The notes under the pieces were generated by a model, which was not told the origin of the DNA, searched no databases, and saw only the letters and a program-made list of their open reading frames with translations. 45,437 bases of DNA from Cyclobacteriaceae bacterium (GTDB lineage: Bacteria > Bacteroidota > Bacteroidia > Cytophagales > Cyclobacteriaceae): the NCBI GenBank assembly GCA_025350305.1, contig JANXYC010000272.1, forward strand, positions 1-45,437, written 5' to 3'. Position 1 is the first letter of the stretch; each line of letters begins with the position of its first letter. Below, piece by piece: positions 17,198 to 24,833 of this stretch. The translations under genes and the position numbers were made by a program.

Positions 17198-17806
17198 ATG
17201 GACTCACTTGATCCCCGTGTACTACGGTTGCCAAAGGTGGGAGAGCCGGGTGTCGTTCAGCCAAAAGTTGCCCTCGACCAATTCGGCTCCTTTGAGGTCT
17301 TTGTGCAGCCCAGGGAAGGAAAACCTTTCCAGCACGAAGGCATCGTTCATTCGCCGAATATAGAATTGGCCTACGTTCTGGCAAAAGAAACGTTTACACG
17401 GAGGTTTACCTGCACATCCCTGTATGTTGTCGAAACACGAAACGTATTTGTCTCACCACTGACGGATGGAAATAGAAACGTTTACGATTTGATTGCGGCG
17501 GTGCCAGCCTCTGGGGAAAAAGAAGATTATGAAGTTTATCATCTTCAAAAGCGAGGCAAACAGCATGTACATGTTGGAAGTGTCAAAGCGGGAGGTCTGG
17601 AAGAGGCCATGAGTATGGCAAAACTAGCATTCAACGCAGGAGGAATTTACAATGTCTGGACTATCCGGCATTCCGATATCCGCTTTACGAAGCCTGAAGA
17701 ACTTGATCTTTGGACGACACTTCCGGAAAAGCGGTTCAGAGATGCAGCTGACTATAAGGGCGGAGATAAGCTGAAGAATTTTTTAGAAAAGCGAAAAATG
17801 CTGTGA
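17198..17806 (+). CDS. paaB: Phenylacetyl-CoA epoxidase subunit PaaB, double-length with two PaaB-like repeats
   Basis: The ATG at 17198, one base after the paaA stop, is used; an earlier in-frame start lies inside paaA. The product is 202 aa, about twice the roughly 95 aa of E. coli PaaB. Residues 32-86 (FEVFVQPREGKPFQHEGIVH, ELAYVLAKETFTRR, LYVVETRNVFVS) are the canonical PaaB domain. Residues 110-163 (YEVYHLQKRGKQHVHVGSVK, EEAMSMAKLAFNAGG, VWTIRHSDIRFT) look like a second, diverged copy with the same strand-helix-strand order. The C-terminal tail includes DLWTTLPEKRFRDAADY. PaaB is a non-catalytic structural subunit of the epoxidase complex. Confidence 0.9.
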   Translation: MDSLDPRVLRLPKVGEPGVVQPKVALDQFGSFEVFVQPREGKPFQHEGIVHSPNIELAYVLAKETFTRRFTCTSLYVVETRNVFVSPLTDGNRNVYDLIAAVPASGEKEDYEVYHLQKRGKQHVHVGSVKAGGLEEAMSMAKLAFNAGGIYNVWTIRHSDIRFTKPEELDLWTTLPEKRFRDAADYKGGDKLKNFLEKRKML

Positions 17807-17836
17807 ATTGAGTAACCGGCAGCAAATTATTAATTG

Positions 17837-17932
17837 ATGAATTGGCGCGTGTATCAGCGGATTTTTGAAGTAACAGCCGTGCTGGCAATGATGACCGATA
17901 TCATTGTGATGAACAGAAGAAAATATGAATGA
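17837..17932 (+). CDS. Possible 31-aa small membrane protein overlapping the paaC start
   Basis: In the 118-bp gap between paaB and paaC an ATG at 17837 opens a 31-codon frame reading MNWRVYQRIFEVTAVL..., with a hydrophobic core (VTAVLAMMTDIIVM) flanked by basic residues (NWRVYQR before, NRRKYE after). Its TGA at 17930-17932 overlaps the first codons of paaC by 8 nt, the arrangement expected for translational coupling. It may be a single-pass membrane microprotein or a leader peptide for paaC. It could also be chance; conservation would decide. Confidence 0.35.
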   Translation: MNWRVYQRIFEVTAVLAMMTDIIVMNRRKYE

Positions 17933-18680
17933 GATCGGATTAAAAGAGTTGCTCTATAAAATGGCAGACGACCTGCTGATCCTCGGTCATCGCAATTCAG
18001 AATGGACAGGTATGGGGCCCCTGCTGGAAGAAGACATTGCCTTCTCTTCGATGGCGCAGGACAAGGTGGGTCAAAGCCTTGCACTCTACACAATCCTTCA
18101 TCAACTGGGTGAACAGGACCCAGACACCGTGGCGTTCACCCGCAATGCCGGACAATTTCACAATTGCATACTGGTGGAATTACCAAACCAGGAATATGAT
18201 TTTAGCCTGATCCGTCATTTCCTTTTTGATATGGCCGATGCATTACGATGGGAAATGTTGACGCAATCTTCCTACGAGCCGTTGTCACTATTGGCAAAAA
18301 AAGTAAGGGGAGAACTTCGCTATCATACCCTTCACGCCACTACCTGGATGAAACAACTCGGCTCGGCCACCGAAACAAGTATCGCGCGACTGCAACAATC
18401 GCTCACCACAGTCACGCCCTTTGCGCTGGCAATTTTTGAGGAGTCTCCGTACGAAAAAGAAATAATTGAGTCCGGGGTTTTCGAAGGAGAAAAGGTATTG
18501 ATGGAAAAATGGAAGTTAAAAATAGCAGACGTCATTTCACAAACCCAACTCATGCTACCCGACTGGAAAACGATCACGCCCATGCTGGGGGGTCGAACGG
18601 GGAAACACAGTGAGCACCTGCAACCTATGCTTGAAGAAATGAGTGAGGTGTTCCGTATTGATCCTACGGCAGAATGGTAA
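17925..18680 (+). CDS. paaC: 1,2-phenylacetyl-CoA epoxidase, structural subunit PaaC
   Basis: The 251-aa protein is the ferritin-like but non-catalytic partner that stabilises PaaA. Family stretches are LLYKMADDLLILGHRNSEWT, GMGPLLEEDIAFSSMAQDKV, FSLIRHFLFDMADALRWEML and LRYHTLHATTWMKQLGSATE. The ending WKTITPMLGGRTGKHSEHLQ, then LEEMSEVFRIDPTAEW, is also typical. The length matches the family. It follows paaB after a 118-bp gap holding a small ORF and precedes a DinB gene by 10 bp. Confidence 0.95.
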   Translation: MNEIGLKELLYKMADDLLILGHRNSEWTGMGPLLEEDIAFSSMAQDKVGQSLALYTILHQLGEQDPDTVAFTRNAGQFHNCILVELPNQEYDFSLIRHFLFDMADALRWEMLTQSSYEPLSLLAKKVRGELRYHTLHATTWMKQLGSATETSIARLQQSLTTVTPFALAIFEESPYEKEIIESGVFEGEKVLMEKWKLKIADVISQTQLMLPDWKTITPMLGGRTGKHSEHLQPMLEEMSEVFRIDPTAEW

Positions 18681-18690
18681 CAACAAAAAA

Positions 18691-19161
18691 ATGGAAAAGA
18701 CAATAAAAGAGCTACAGCAGATTATCGATACGTTTAGTCAGAAGATTTCAGCTATCCCAGAGGCTGAGTTTTCAGCTAAACACGCTCCAAACAAGTGGAG
18801 CAAGAAGGAAGTACTTGGGCATTTGACTGACTCCGCCCAGAACAATTTGCGACGATTCATCTGCGGACAGTATGAAACAACTCCTCCGAAAATAGTGTAT
18901 GAACAGGATTTCTGGGTACAGGCTAATGGTTATCAGGAAAAGAGGTCATCGGATGTGATCTTGTTATGGAGGTTGGTCAACGACCAGATCTGTTCAGTGT
19001 TGCAAACGATGCCTGCCTCCAATTACAACCGAATGTGTGATACGAGCAAACAAACGGAACAATTTCATTCTCTTCAGTGGCTGGCAGAAGACTACGTAAA
19101 ACATTTGAAACATCATCTCAACCAGATCATTCCCGGTTCCTATGATATTATTTATCAATAA
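18691..19161 (+). CDS. DinB/YfiT-family metal-binding protein within the paa operon
   Basis: The protein is 156 aa from ATG 18691 (10 bp after the paaC stop; an earlier in-frame start lies inside paaC). It has the DinB four-helix pattern: LQQIIDTFSQKISAIPEAEF, then NKWSKKEVLGHLTDSAQNN with the first metal-ligand His in GHL, and at the end DYVKHLKHHLNQI with the H-x3-H pair. DinB proteins include metal-dependent thiol S-transferases. Its place between paaC and paaD, 2 bp before paaD, suggests an accessory role in phenylacetate breakdown, for example dealing with the reactive epoxide or oxepin intermediates; that is inference only. Confidence 0.8.
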   Translation: MEKTIKELQQIIDTFSQKISAIPEAEFSAKHAPNKWSKKEVLGHLTDSAQNNLRRFICGQYETTPPKIVYEQDFWVQANGYQEKRSSDVILLWRLVNDQICSVLQTMPASNYNRMCDTSKQTEQFHSLQWLAEDYVKHLKHHLNQIIPGSYDIIYQ

Positions 19162-19163
19162 GT

Positions 19164-19658
19164 ATGACCGCACATACGCTTACCACCGCCGATATTTATG
19201 CCTGGCTCGAGGAAGTGAAAGATCCCGAGATACCCGTACTATCGCTTGTTGATCTGGGAGTGATCACGGGTGTGTTCATGGAAGGCGACCACATAAAGGT
19301 GGAGATGACACCCACTTTTGTAGGCTGTCCGGCCATGGATTTTATGAAAGGAGAAGTGTTGGACGTATTAAAAAAGCACGGTATCAAAGACGCCGAAGTT
19401 GAAATCAATTTCAAGCATGCGTGGAGTTCAGATAATATCTCTGAAAAAGGAAAACTGGCGCTAAAAAAATACGGCTTTGCTCCTCCCCCGCCAACGTCAG
19501 AGATTCTCACCGACCTAAGCATCCTGGAACATGCAACCTGTCCTCGTTGCACCGGCACAAATACGGAAATGAAATCGCCATTTGGCCCGACCCTGTGCCG
19601 GTCGCTTCATTATTGCTTTGATTGCAGGGAAGCATTTGAGCAATTCAAACCGGTGTAG
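19164..19658 (+). CDS. paaD: PaaD, iron-sulfur cluster assembly-type protein of the epoxidase operon
   Basis: The 164-aa protein has an N-terminal MIP18/DUF59 domain (EEVKDPEIPVLSLVDLGVIT, TPTFVGCPAMDFMKGEV) and a C-terminal zinc-ribbon-like section with CPRC and CRSLHYCFDC. This is the typical PaaD structure; PaaD helps mature the metal centres of the epoxidase and is needed for its activity in E. coli. It is the last recognisable paa gene here. The usual next gene, paaE (flavin/2Fe-2S reductase), does not follow; a 128-bp gap leads to an unrelated methyltransferase. Confidence 0.93.
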   Translation: MTAHTLTTADIYAWLEEVKDPEIPVLSLVDLGVITGVFMEGDHIKVEMTPTFVGCPAMDFMKGEVLDVLKKHGIKDAEVEINFKHAWSSDNISEKGKLALKKYGFAPPPPTSEILTDLSILEHATCPRCTGTNTEMKSPFGPTLCRSLHYCFDCREAFEQFKPV

Positions 19659-19786
19659 CGCTTCATTATTCCTTCCGGAAAACTAGTCGGGGTGCGCTTA
19701 GGTATTAGCCATCACGGATCTGACAAAACATCGCAGGGCTGGTCCAAAAAATTATGAAGGTGCTGCCAGAAAGTCAATTCAGGTAA

Positions 19787-20488
19787 ATGGGTATTTTTAA
19801 TTTCAAGGAATTTTCGGTCTGTGACGATCGCGCAACCATGAAAGTTGGGACGGACGCCGTGTTGCTGGGAGCATGGGTGGATATCTTCCTGGCAAAAAAT
19901 ATACTTGATATTGGGACGGGTTCGGGTATCATCGCGCTTATGATTGCACAACGCACCGGCCCGGATGTCAAGATCGATGCCGTTGAACTCTTGGCACAAG
20001 ATGCGCAGCAAGCTTCTGAAAATATTTCAAACTCTCCGTGGCCTGGAAAAATTTCAGTTTCCAACACAAGCATACAGGAATTTTATCCTGGAAGGCACTA
20101 TGATCGAATCATTTGCAACCCTCCCTATTTTTCAAAAAGCTTATTGCCGCCCATTGACACAAGAAGCAAAGTGCGACATGATACTGCGCTCACGTTGGAT
20201 GAGTTGTTGGCGGCAACCGGTCGATTGCTTTCACCGATGGGAAAGTTGTCTCTTATTCTTCCATTTGCAGAAAGCAAGGCATTCATTCGAAAAGCCAATT
20301 CAAAGGGCCTTTTTCTTCATCACTTGACGAAGTTTTTCACGCGTCACGGGAAGGCACAGGAACGTACTCTTATGGCGTTTGGATTTACGACAGACACGCT
20401 TCGGGAAGATTCATTAATCTTATATCAATCCAAAGGCCACTGGACGAAAGAATATCGAAAACTCACACAGGATTTTTATTTGGATTAA
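19787..20488 (+). CDS. trmN6: tRNA1(Val) adenine(37)-N6-methyltransferase (TrmN6/YfiC-like)
   Basis: The 233-aa protein is a SAM-dependent N6-adenine methyltransferase. The N-terminus FNFKEFSVCDDRATMKVGTD followed by AVLLGAW is typical of the YfiC family. Motif I is LDIGTGSGIIALMIAQR, the acidic ribose-binding loop is VELLAQDAQQA, and the catalytic NPPY motif is IICNPPYFSKS. E. coli YfiC methylates A37 of tRNA-Val. It appears to be a single gene. Confidence 0.9.
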   Translation: MGIFNFKEFSVCDDRATMKVGTDAVLLGAWVDIFLAKNILDIGTGSGIIALMIAQRTGPDVKIDAVELLAQDAQQASENISNSPWPGKISVSNTSIQEFYPGRHYDRIICNPPYFSKSLLPPIDTRSKVRHDTALTLDELLAATGRLLSPMGKLSLILPFAESKAFIRKANSKGLFLHHLTKFFTRHGKAQERTLMAFGFTTDTLREDSLILYQSKGHWTKEYRKLTQDFYLD

Positions 20489-20557
20489 TAAAACCCGTCT
20501 ATCAAATTTTTTCGTGTTCTATTACAGCATTTCCTTAAACTTGCCGTTTCAATTTCA

Positions 20558-22771
20558 ATGCAGTCAAGCGTTTTCACTTACCTGATCATTTTTTTTCTTG
20601 TGGCCCATGCTGCTTTCCCCCAGTCGTCCGGCTTGCACATTAAAAAAGCACACGGTAAAATAATCGTCGATGGAGAAATGAATGAACCCGACTGGGAGAC
20701 GGCCGAAGTGGCCAGCCAGTTTAAGCAGTTTTTTCCTTTCGATTCTTCCTACGCCAAAGCCCCGACAGAAGTCCGCATCACGTATGACGACCATTTCATC
20801 TATCTTTTTGCGGTCATGCACAATCTTGGCCCACGGAAGTATGTAACACCTTCCCTCCGTCGTGATTTCCGGGGAGAAGCCAACGATGGTTTCTCCGTCA
20901 TTATGGATACGTACAAAGACCGGACGAATGCATTCCAATTTGGCGTCAATCCGTATGGTGTGCAACGTGAAGGTCTTGTTTCAAATGGGGGTGCCAACAG
21001 CGAGGATCTCTCTTTTACCTGGGACAACAAATGGTACTCGGAAGCAAAAATTCTTGGCGACAGTTGGGTATGCGAGATGGCCATCCCTTTCAAGACGATC
21101 CGATATAGACATGGACTGAGTTCCTGGCACATTAACTTTTACCGGATTGACAGCGAATACACGGAGCGCTCAACGTGGTCACCCATCTCGCGAGCGTATC
21201 CGATTGTAAACCTTGCCACGATGCGGGAATTAATCTGGGACCAACCATTGTCTCATCCGGGAGGAAATGTTTCAATCATTCCCTACATCGCCGGGAAGTC
21301 ACAGCAAGATTTTGAAAACGGAGGATCCGCTGACAATAAACCGGATGTCGGAGGGGATGCGAAAATTGCCGTCGGTCCGGCGCTCAACCTGGATCTTACG
21401 GTCAATCCGGATTTCTCACAGGTGGAAGTTGACCAGCAGGTGACCAATCTCAATCGCTTTGAAATCTTCTATCCCGAGAAGCGGCAGTTTTTCCTGGAGA
21501 ACGGCGACTTGTTTGCCAACTTCGGATATAGCAACATGCGGCCTTTCTTTTCACGCAGGATTGGAGTAACACGTGATCCGTCTACCGGCCAAAATATTCA
21601 GAACCGAATCTATGGTGGTGCACGCCTGAGCGGCAAAATCAATAATAATTGGCGGGTAGGCTTCATGACCATGCAGGCCGCTGAAGACAAATCCATCAAT
21701 CTACCCTCGATTAATTATACTGTGGCTGCCCTTCAGCGCAAGATATTTACGCGATCCAATGTGGGGCTCATCGTAATAAATAAGCAAGCCCTAAATGACA
21801 CAGCCTATAATCGCCTGATCGGATTGGAGTACAACCTTGCTTCCCGCGACAACAAATGGACTGGAAAAGCCTTTTACCACCGCTCGTTTGATCAACTTAA
21901 AAAAGACAGCACGTATGCAGCTTCGGCACAGTTCACTTATCAAGTACCCAATCTTGAAATAGATTTTCTTGCTCAGGACATCGGGGCCAATTACAATCCT
22001 GGAGTCGGGTATGCTCCGCGAACACGGTTCAAACGAATTTCGCCCGAACTGTATTACAGTTTTTATCCCAAATCAAAAATCATTAACAATCACGGGCCAG
22101 GCACTGACATAGATGTGATCGGGAATGATTTGTATGGCATCACCGATTGGGACGCCAACCTGTGGTACAAAATTACCTTTCAAAATACAGCTCAGTTTTT
22201 CATGCGAATCCGAAGGGATTATGGCTTGGCTTTTTTTGCTTTTGATCCGACCTTCCCGGCCGACCGTTCGAAAGCAGTTAAGCTGCCCGCGGGTTCATCG
22301 TATTATTGGAATTCTGTCATCTTGAATTACGCGTCTAACGCGCGAAAAAAATTATTTTTCACCTTTCAGTCCCGCCTCGGTCAATATTATAATGGTGAAC
22401 GGCAGAATGTCGATGGGTCGATCAGCTACCGCATTCAACCGCATGCTGTGATCTCCATGAATTTCACGTATAACCGCATCCGGTTGCCTCAACCATACAA
22501 CAAAGCAGACTTGTTATTGCTTGGACCAAAATTTGATTTCACCTTTTCGCGCAAAGTTTTCTGGACGACCTATCTGCAATACAACAACCAGATCAACAAC
22601 CTGAACATCAACTCCCGTTTGCAATGGAGGTTCAAACCTGTTTCCGACCTTTTCCTGGTGTACACCGACAACTATTTTGCCGAGACTTCCTCTCACGACC
22701 AGGTCTTCTATGTGGGCCAACCCAAGCTCAGAGCGCTGGTCATAAAGCTTACCTACTGGATAAATTTATAG
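20558..22771 (+). CDS. DUF5916 family outer-membrane protein with N-terminal CBM9-like domain
   Basis: The 737-aa protein has a signal peptide (MQSSVFTYLIIFFLVAHAAF ending near PQS). Residues 22-215 form a carbohydrate-binding family 9-like beta-sandwich (IIVDGEMNEPDWETAE, VRITYDDHFIYLFAVMH, FSVIMDTYKDRTNAFQFGVN). The DUF5916 region follows (LDLTVNPDFSQVEVDQQVTN, IFYPEKRQFFLENGDLF), ending in many amphipathic strands of a probable outer-membrane barrel. Such proteins are frequent in Bacteroidota; substrate and function are unknown. It stands alone, with a terminator after it. Confidence 0.85.
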   Translation: MQSSVFTYLIIFFLVAHAAFPQSSGLHIKKAHGKIIVDGEMNEPDWETAEVASQFKQFFPFDSSYAKAPTEVRITYDDHFIYLFAVMHNLGPRKYVTPSLRRDFRGEANDGFSVIMDTYKDRTNAFQFGVNPYGVQREGLVSNGGANSEDLSFTWDNKWYSEAKILGDSWVCEMAIPFKTIRYRHGLSSWHINFYRIDSEYTERSTWSPISRAYPIVNLATMRELIWDQPLSHPGGNVSIIPYIAGKSQQDFENGGSADNKPDVGGDAKIAVGPALNLDLTVNPDFSQVEVDQQVTNLNRFEIFYPEKRQFFLENGDLFANFGYSNMRPFFSRRIGVTRDPSTGQNIQNRIYGGARLSGKINNNWRVGFMTMQAAEDKSINLPSINYTVAALQRKIFTRSNVGLIVINKQALNDTAYNRLIGLEYNLASRDNKWTGKAFYHRSFDQLKKDSTYAASAQFTYQVPNLEIDFLAQDIGANYNPGVGYAPRTRFKRISPELYYSFYPKSKIINNHGPGTDIDVIGNDLYGITDWDANLWYKITFQNTAQFFMRIRRDYGLAFFAFDPTFPADRSKAVKLPAGSSYYWNSVILNYASNARKKLFFTFQSRLGQYYNGERQNVDGSISYRIQPHAVISMNFTYNRIRLPQPYNKADLLLLGPKFDFTFSRKVFWTTYLQYNNQINNLNINSRLQWRFKPVSDLFLVYTDNYFAETSSHDQVFYVGQPKLRALVIKLTYWINL

Positions 22772-22834
22772 AGGATGACAGCGATCAAGCCGGGTGGGTA
22801 TAACTGCTTGATGGACCACCCCAAGACAAAATAA

Positions 22835-22861
22835 TTGGCACCCCAATTCGTGCCGGTTTTT
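22835..22861 (+). terminator. Rho-independent terminator after the DUF5916 gene
   Basis: TTGGCAC (22835-22841) pairs with GTGCCGG (22850-22856) around an 8-nt loop, followed by TTTTT. Position and polarity fit termination of the upstream gene. Confidence 0.65.
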
Positions 22862-22927
22862 CATAGCCTTCTTGGTTATAGAATTAATTCCACTGATTAT
22901 CAGTACGTTAACATAAATAAAATACAT

Positions 22928-22946
22928 GTTTAAACATATATTTGAA
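22928..22946 (+). promoter_or_regulatory. Promoter and palindromic operator candidate of yceI-marR
   Basis: A perfect 12-bp palindrome, ATGTTTAAACAT (22928-22939), runs directly into the -7 element TATATTTG (22939-22946). The yceI ATG follows 35 nt later. The palindrome would block the promoter if bound; the MarR-type regulator encoded just downstream is the obvious candidate binder, which is inference. Confidence 0.5.
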
Positions 22947-22981
22947 AATCCTCGTTACTATTGCAAACCAAAATTATAATT

Positions 22982-23548
22982 ATGAAAAAAATTAACATGC
23001 TCGCAGCGTTTGTCCTGATTACAGGAACCGCTTTCTCTCAAACCTGGACCGTCGACAAAGCTCATGCAAAACTTGGCTTTGGCATTACCCACATGATGCT
23101 TTCGGAAGTAGATGGCTCTTTCAGAAACTTTGATGCCACGATCACATCATCAAAGGATGATCTGTCTGATGCAGTATTTGAATTATCGGCCGATGTTGCA
23201 AGCATTGACACAGACAATGAAAACAGGGACAGTGACCTGAAAAGCGACAAGTATTTTGATGCCGCCAAGTTTCCAAAACTTTCTTTCAAGAGCACATCAT
23301 TCAAGAAAGCTGAAGGAAATAAATACAAACTGAGCGGCGACCTTACCATTAAAGGTATAACCAAACCAGTTGACCTGGATGTGGTTTTGGCTGGTCCCGT
23401 CGAGCATCCCAGAAGCAAGAAAAAAATGATTGGTCTTAAAGTTTTGGGATCTTTCAAACGCACCGACTTTGGAATAGGTGGTCCTGGTGGAGCGATGTTA
23501 AGCGAAGAAGTTCTCCTCATTGCTAACGGAGAATTTGTTAAACAATAA
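22982..23548 (+). CDS. YceI family periplasmic lipid-binding protein
   Basis: The protein is 188 aa from ATG 22982; the upstream TTG gives no better signal. The signal peptide is MKKINMLAAFVLITGTAFSQ. The mature part is the YceI lipocalin-like barrel: WTVDKAHAKLGFGITHMMLS, VDGSFRNFDATI, FELSADVASIDTDNENRDSD, LKSDKYFDAAKFPKLSFKST and LSGDLTIKGITKPVDLDV. YceI proteins bind isoprenoid or amide-type amphiphiles and are often stress-induced. The gene is followed by a terminator and then by a MarR-type regulator in the same direction. Confidence 0.93.
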   Translation: MKKINMLAAFVLITGTAFSQTWTVDKAHAKLGFGITHMMLSEVDGSFRNFDATITSSKDDLSDAVFELSADVASIDTDNENRDSDLKSDKYFDAAKFPKLSFKSTSFKKAEGNKYKLSGDLTIKGITKPVDLDVVLAGPVEHPRSKKKMIGLKVLGSFKRTDFGIGGPGGAMLSEEVLLIANGEFVKQ

Positions 23549-23566
23549 CGGAATATCAAATCATTG

Positions 23567-23603
23567 AATAAGCCTTGTCCGAATGGGCGAGGCTTATTCA
23601 TTT
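23567..23603 (+). terminator. Strong rho-independent terminator after yceI
   Basis: A 14-bp stem (AATAAGCCTTGTCC with GGGCGAGGCTTATT, two G-T pairs) with the tetraloop GAAT covers 23567-23598 and is followed by CATTTTT. It lies between yceI and marR, so read-through or a separate promoter would be needed for marR. Confidence 0.8.
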
Positions 23604-23632
23604 TTAAGGCTTACGTGTGCACCCTTCTTTGC

Positions 23633-24088
23633 ATGATGATGAAAATTGAAGAGGAAATAAAACAAGCCAGGTTTAAGAGTGCTTATCAAAAGGTAGCCCT
23701 GAATCTCATCTACACAGCCAACTGGCTGGAGAGTAAGCAGCAGAATTTCTTCAAACCATTCGGCATCACCTCTTCCCAGTATAATATTCTTCGCATTCTG
23801 CGGGGACAGCATCCCAACAAGATTTCAGGAGTGGAAATAAAATCCAGGATGCTGGATAAAAATTCGGACATCCCCCGCTTGCTGGACCGGTTGCTAAAGA
23901 AAAACCTCATCACAAAATCACCCAGCTGCAGCGACAAACGTGCTGCAGACATCATCATTACACCAGAAGGATTGGACGTGTTACTTCAAATCGACTCCCA
24001 CATTGATGATTCGGAAAAAAAAAATATCCGTCTGTCAAAAGAAGAGGCTTGCCAGTTGAGCAATCTTTTGGACAAGTGCAGGGGTTAA
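23633..24088 (+). CDS. MarR family transcriptional regulator
   Basis: Three consecutive ATGs at 23633, 23636 and 23639 are possible starts (149-151 aa); longer in-frame starts would run into the terminator hairpin. The winged helix-turn-helix is visible as GITSSQYNILRILRGQHPNK, then SGVEIKSRMLDKNSDIPRLL (recognition helix), DRLLKKNLITKS, and the wing CSDKRAADIIITPEGLDVL. Helices at both ends form the dimer. It follows yceI, and this pairing suggests MarR controls yceI through the palindrome overlapping its promoter. Confidence 0.88.
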   Translation: MMMKIEEEIKQARFKSAYQKVALNLIYTANWLESKQQNFFKPFGITSSQYNILRILRGQHPNKISGVEIKSRMLDKNSDIPRLLDRLLKKNLITKSPSCSDKRAADIIITPEGLDVLLQIDSHIDDSEKKNIRLSKEEACQLSNLLDKCRG

Positions 24089-24142
24089 TCTGATCTCTCC
24101 AAAGTACTGCCTACCTGACCGTGTAAATAGCGCGCGCTAGCA

Positions 24143-24402
24143 CGACGGTATCGATCAGGCACTACCATTGAAAGTCCTGCCGAGCTGGTGGAATAGCAAT
24201 CGGAGTGTAACGTAAAACAGCGAGGCAGCTTCTTCAGAAGTTCGGTGTACCGGGCCGCGGAGGTACCTCGCTGGCGCTCGGTAGGACGATGGTGTATCGA
24301 GCAGGATCACTGCGAGTGAAAGTCCTGTCGAGCCGGGAGAATAGCAATCGGAGTGTAGCATCAAATAGCGAGGCATCTCCTTCTCAAGTCCGCTGTACCT
24401 GT
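24143..24402 (+). repeat. Structured intergenic repeat, copy A (left of the GIY-YIG gene)
   Basis: Bases 24172-24402 match 24888-25118 without gaps, with about 11 differences in 231 bp by eye (about 95%). A degenerate piece extends to 24143. Internally the unit is two related halves about 148 bp apart, each starting AAGTCCTG and containing CAATCGGAGTGTA. Between them GCTCGGTAGGAC (24276-24287) pairs with GTCCTGTCGAGC (24322-24333); inside the loop are two small hairpins, GAT/ATC around GGTGT and TCACT/AGTGA around GCG. This stretch fills the 327-bp gap between marR and the GIY-YIG gene. Confidence 0.85.
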
Positions 24403-24415
24403 CAAGGTAAAACTA

Positions 24416-24751
24416 CTAACCTCTTGAATAAGCTTCTTTGGGCGGCCATGGATCAATAATACTTGCATTTAAGAAATCCAACACTGGGTTTTCAGCTTTA
24501 ATAAGTACCAGCTTTTTATTTCTACTCCATCCTTTTATTTCCTTTTCCCTTGCAATAGCATCTCTTATATATTTAAAGCTTTCCCAGTGAACTAATTCAT
24601 AGCAATAGTATTTCCCTGCAAAGGTTTTTCGCTTTCCTCTATTAAGATAATGTTCAATAACACGCTGCCCCAAATCGTTGGTGACCCCCGTGTAAAATAC
24701 AGTCTTTGAAGGATTTGTCGTGATATAAATAAAATATTCTCTCGTTCTCAT
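24416..24751 (-). CDS. GIY-YIG nuclease family protein (UPF0213/YhbQ-like)
   Basis: The protein is 111 aa from ATG 24751; an upstream TTG at 24775 is less likely. The GIY-YIG core is visible: EYFIYITTNP (GIY position), TVFYTGVTNDLGQRVIEH (YIG position, then the conserved Arg), YYCYELVHWESFKYI, and AIAREKEIKGWSRNKKLVLI, where the Glu of REKEIK is the metal-binding catalytic residue. The C-terminus is short. Single-domain members are common in multiple copies in Bacteroidota; their role is unclear. The gene lies between two nearly identical structured repeats, which suggests that the nuclease and repeats form one element. Confidence 0.85.
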   Translation of the reverse strand: MRTREYFIYITTNPSKTVFYTGVTNDLGQRVIEHYLNRGKRKTFAGKYYCYELVHWESFKYIRDAIAREKEIKGWSRNKKLVLIKAENPVLDFLNASIIDPWPPKEAYSRG

Positions 24752-24833
24752 TTGTGGGCACAAATTTGAATTCAAAAATCTGAATATGTGCCAAGAGTCT
24801 TTCAGGAAAACAAGATGATCTGATCGTCAATTC

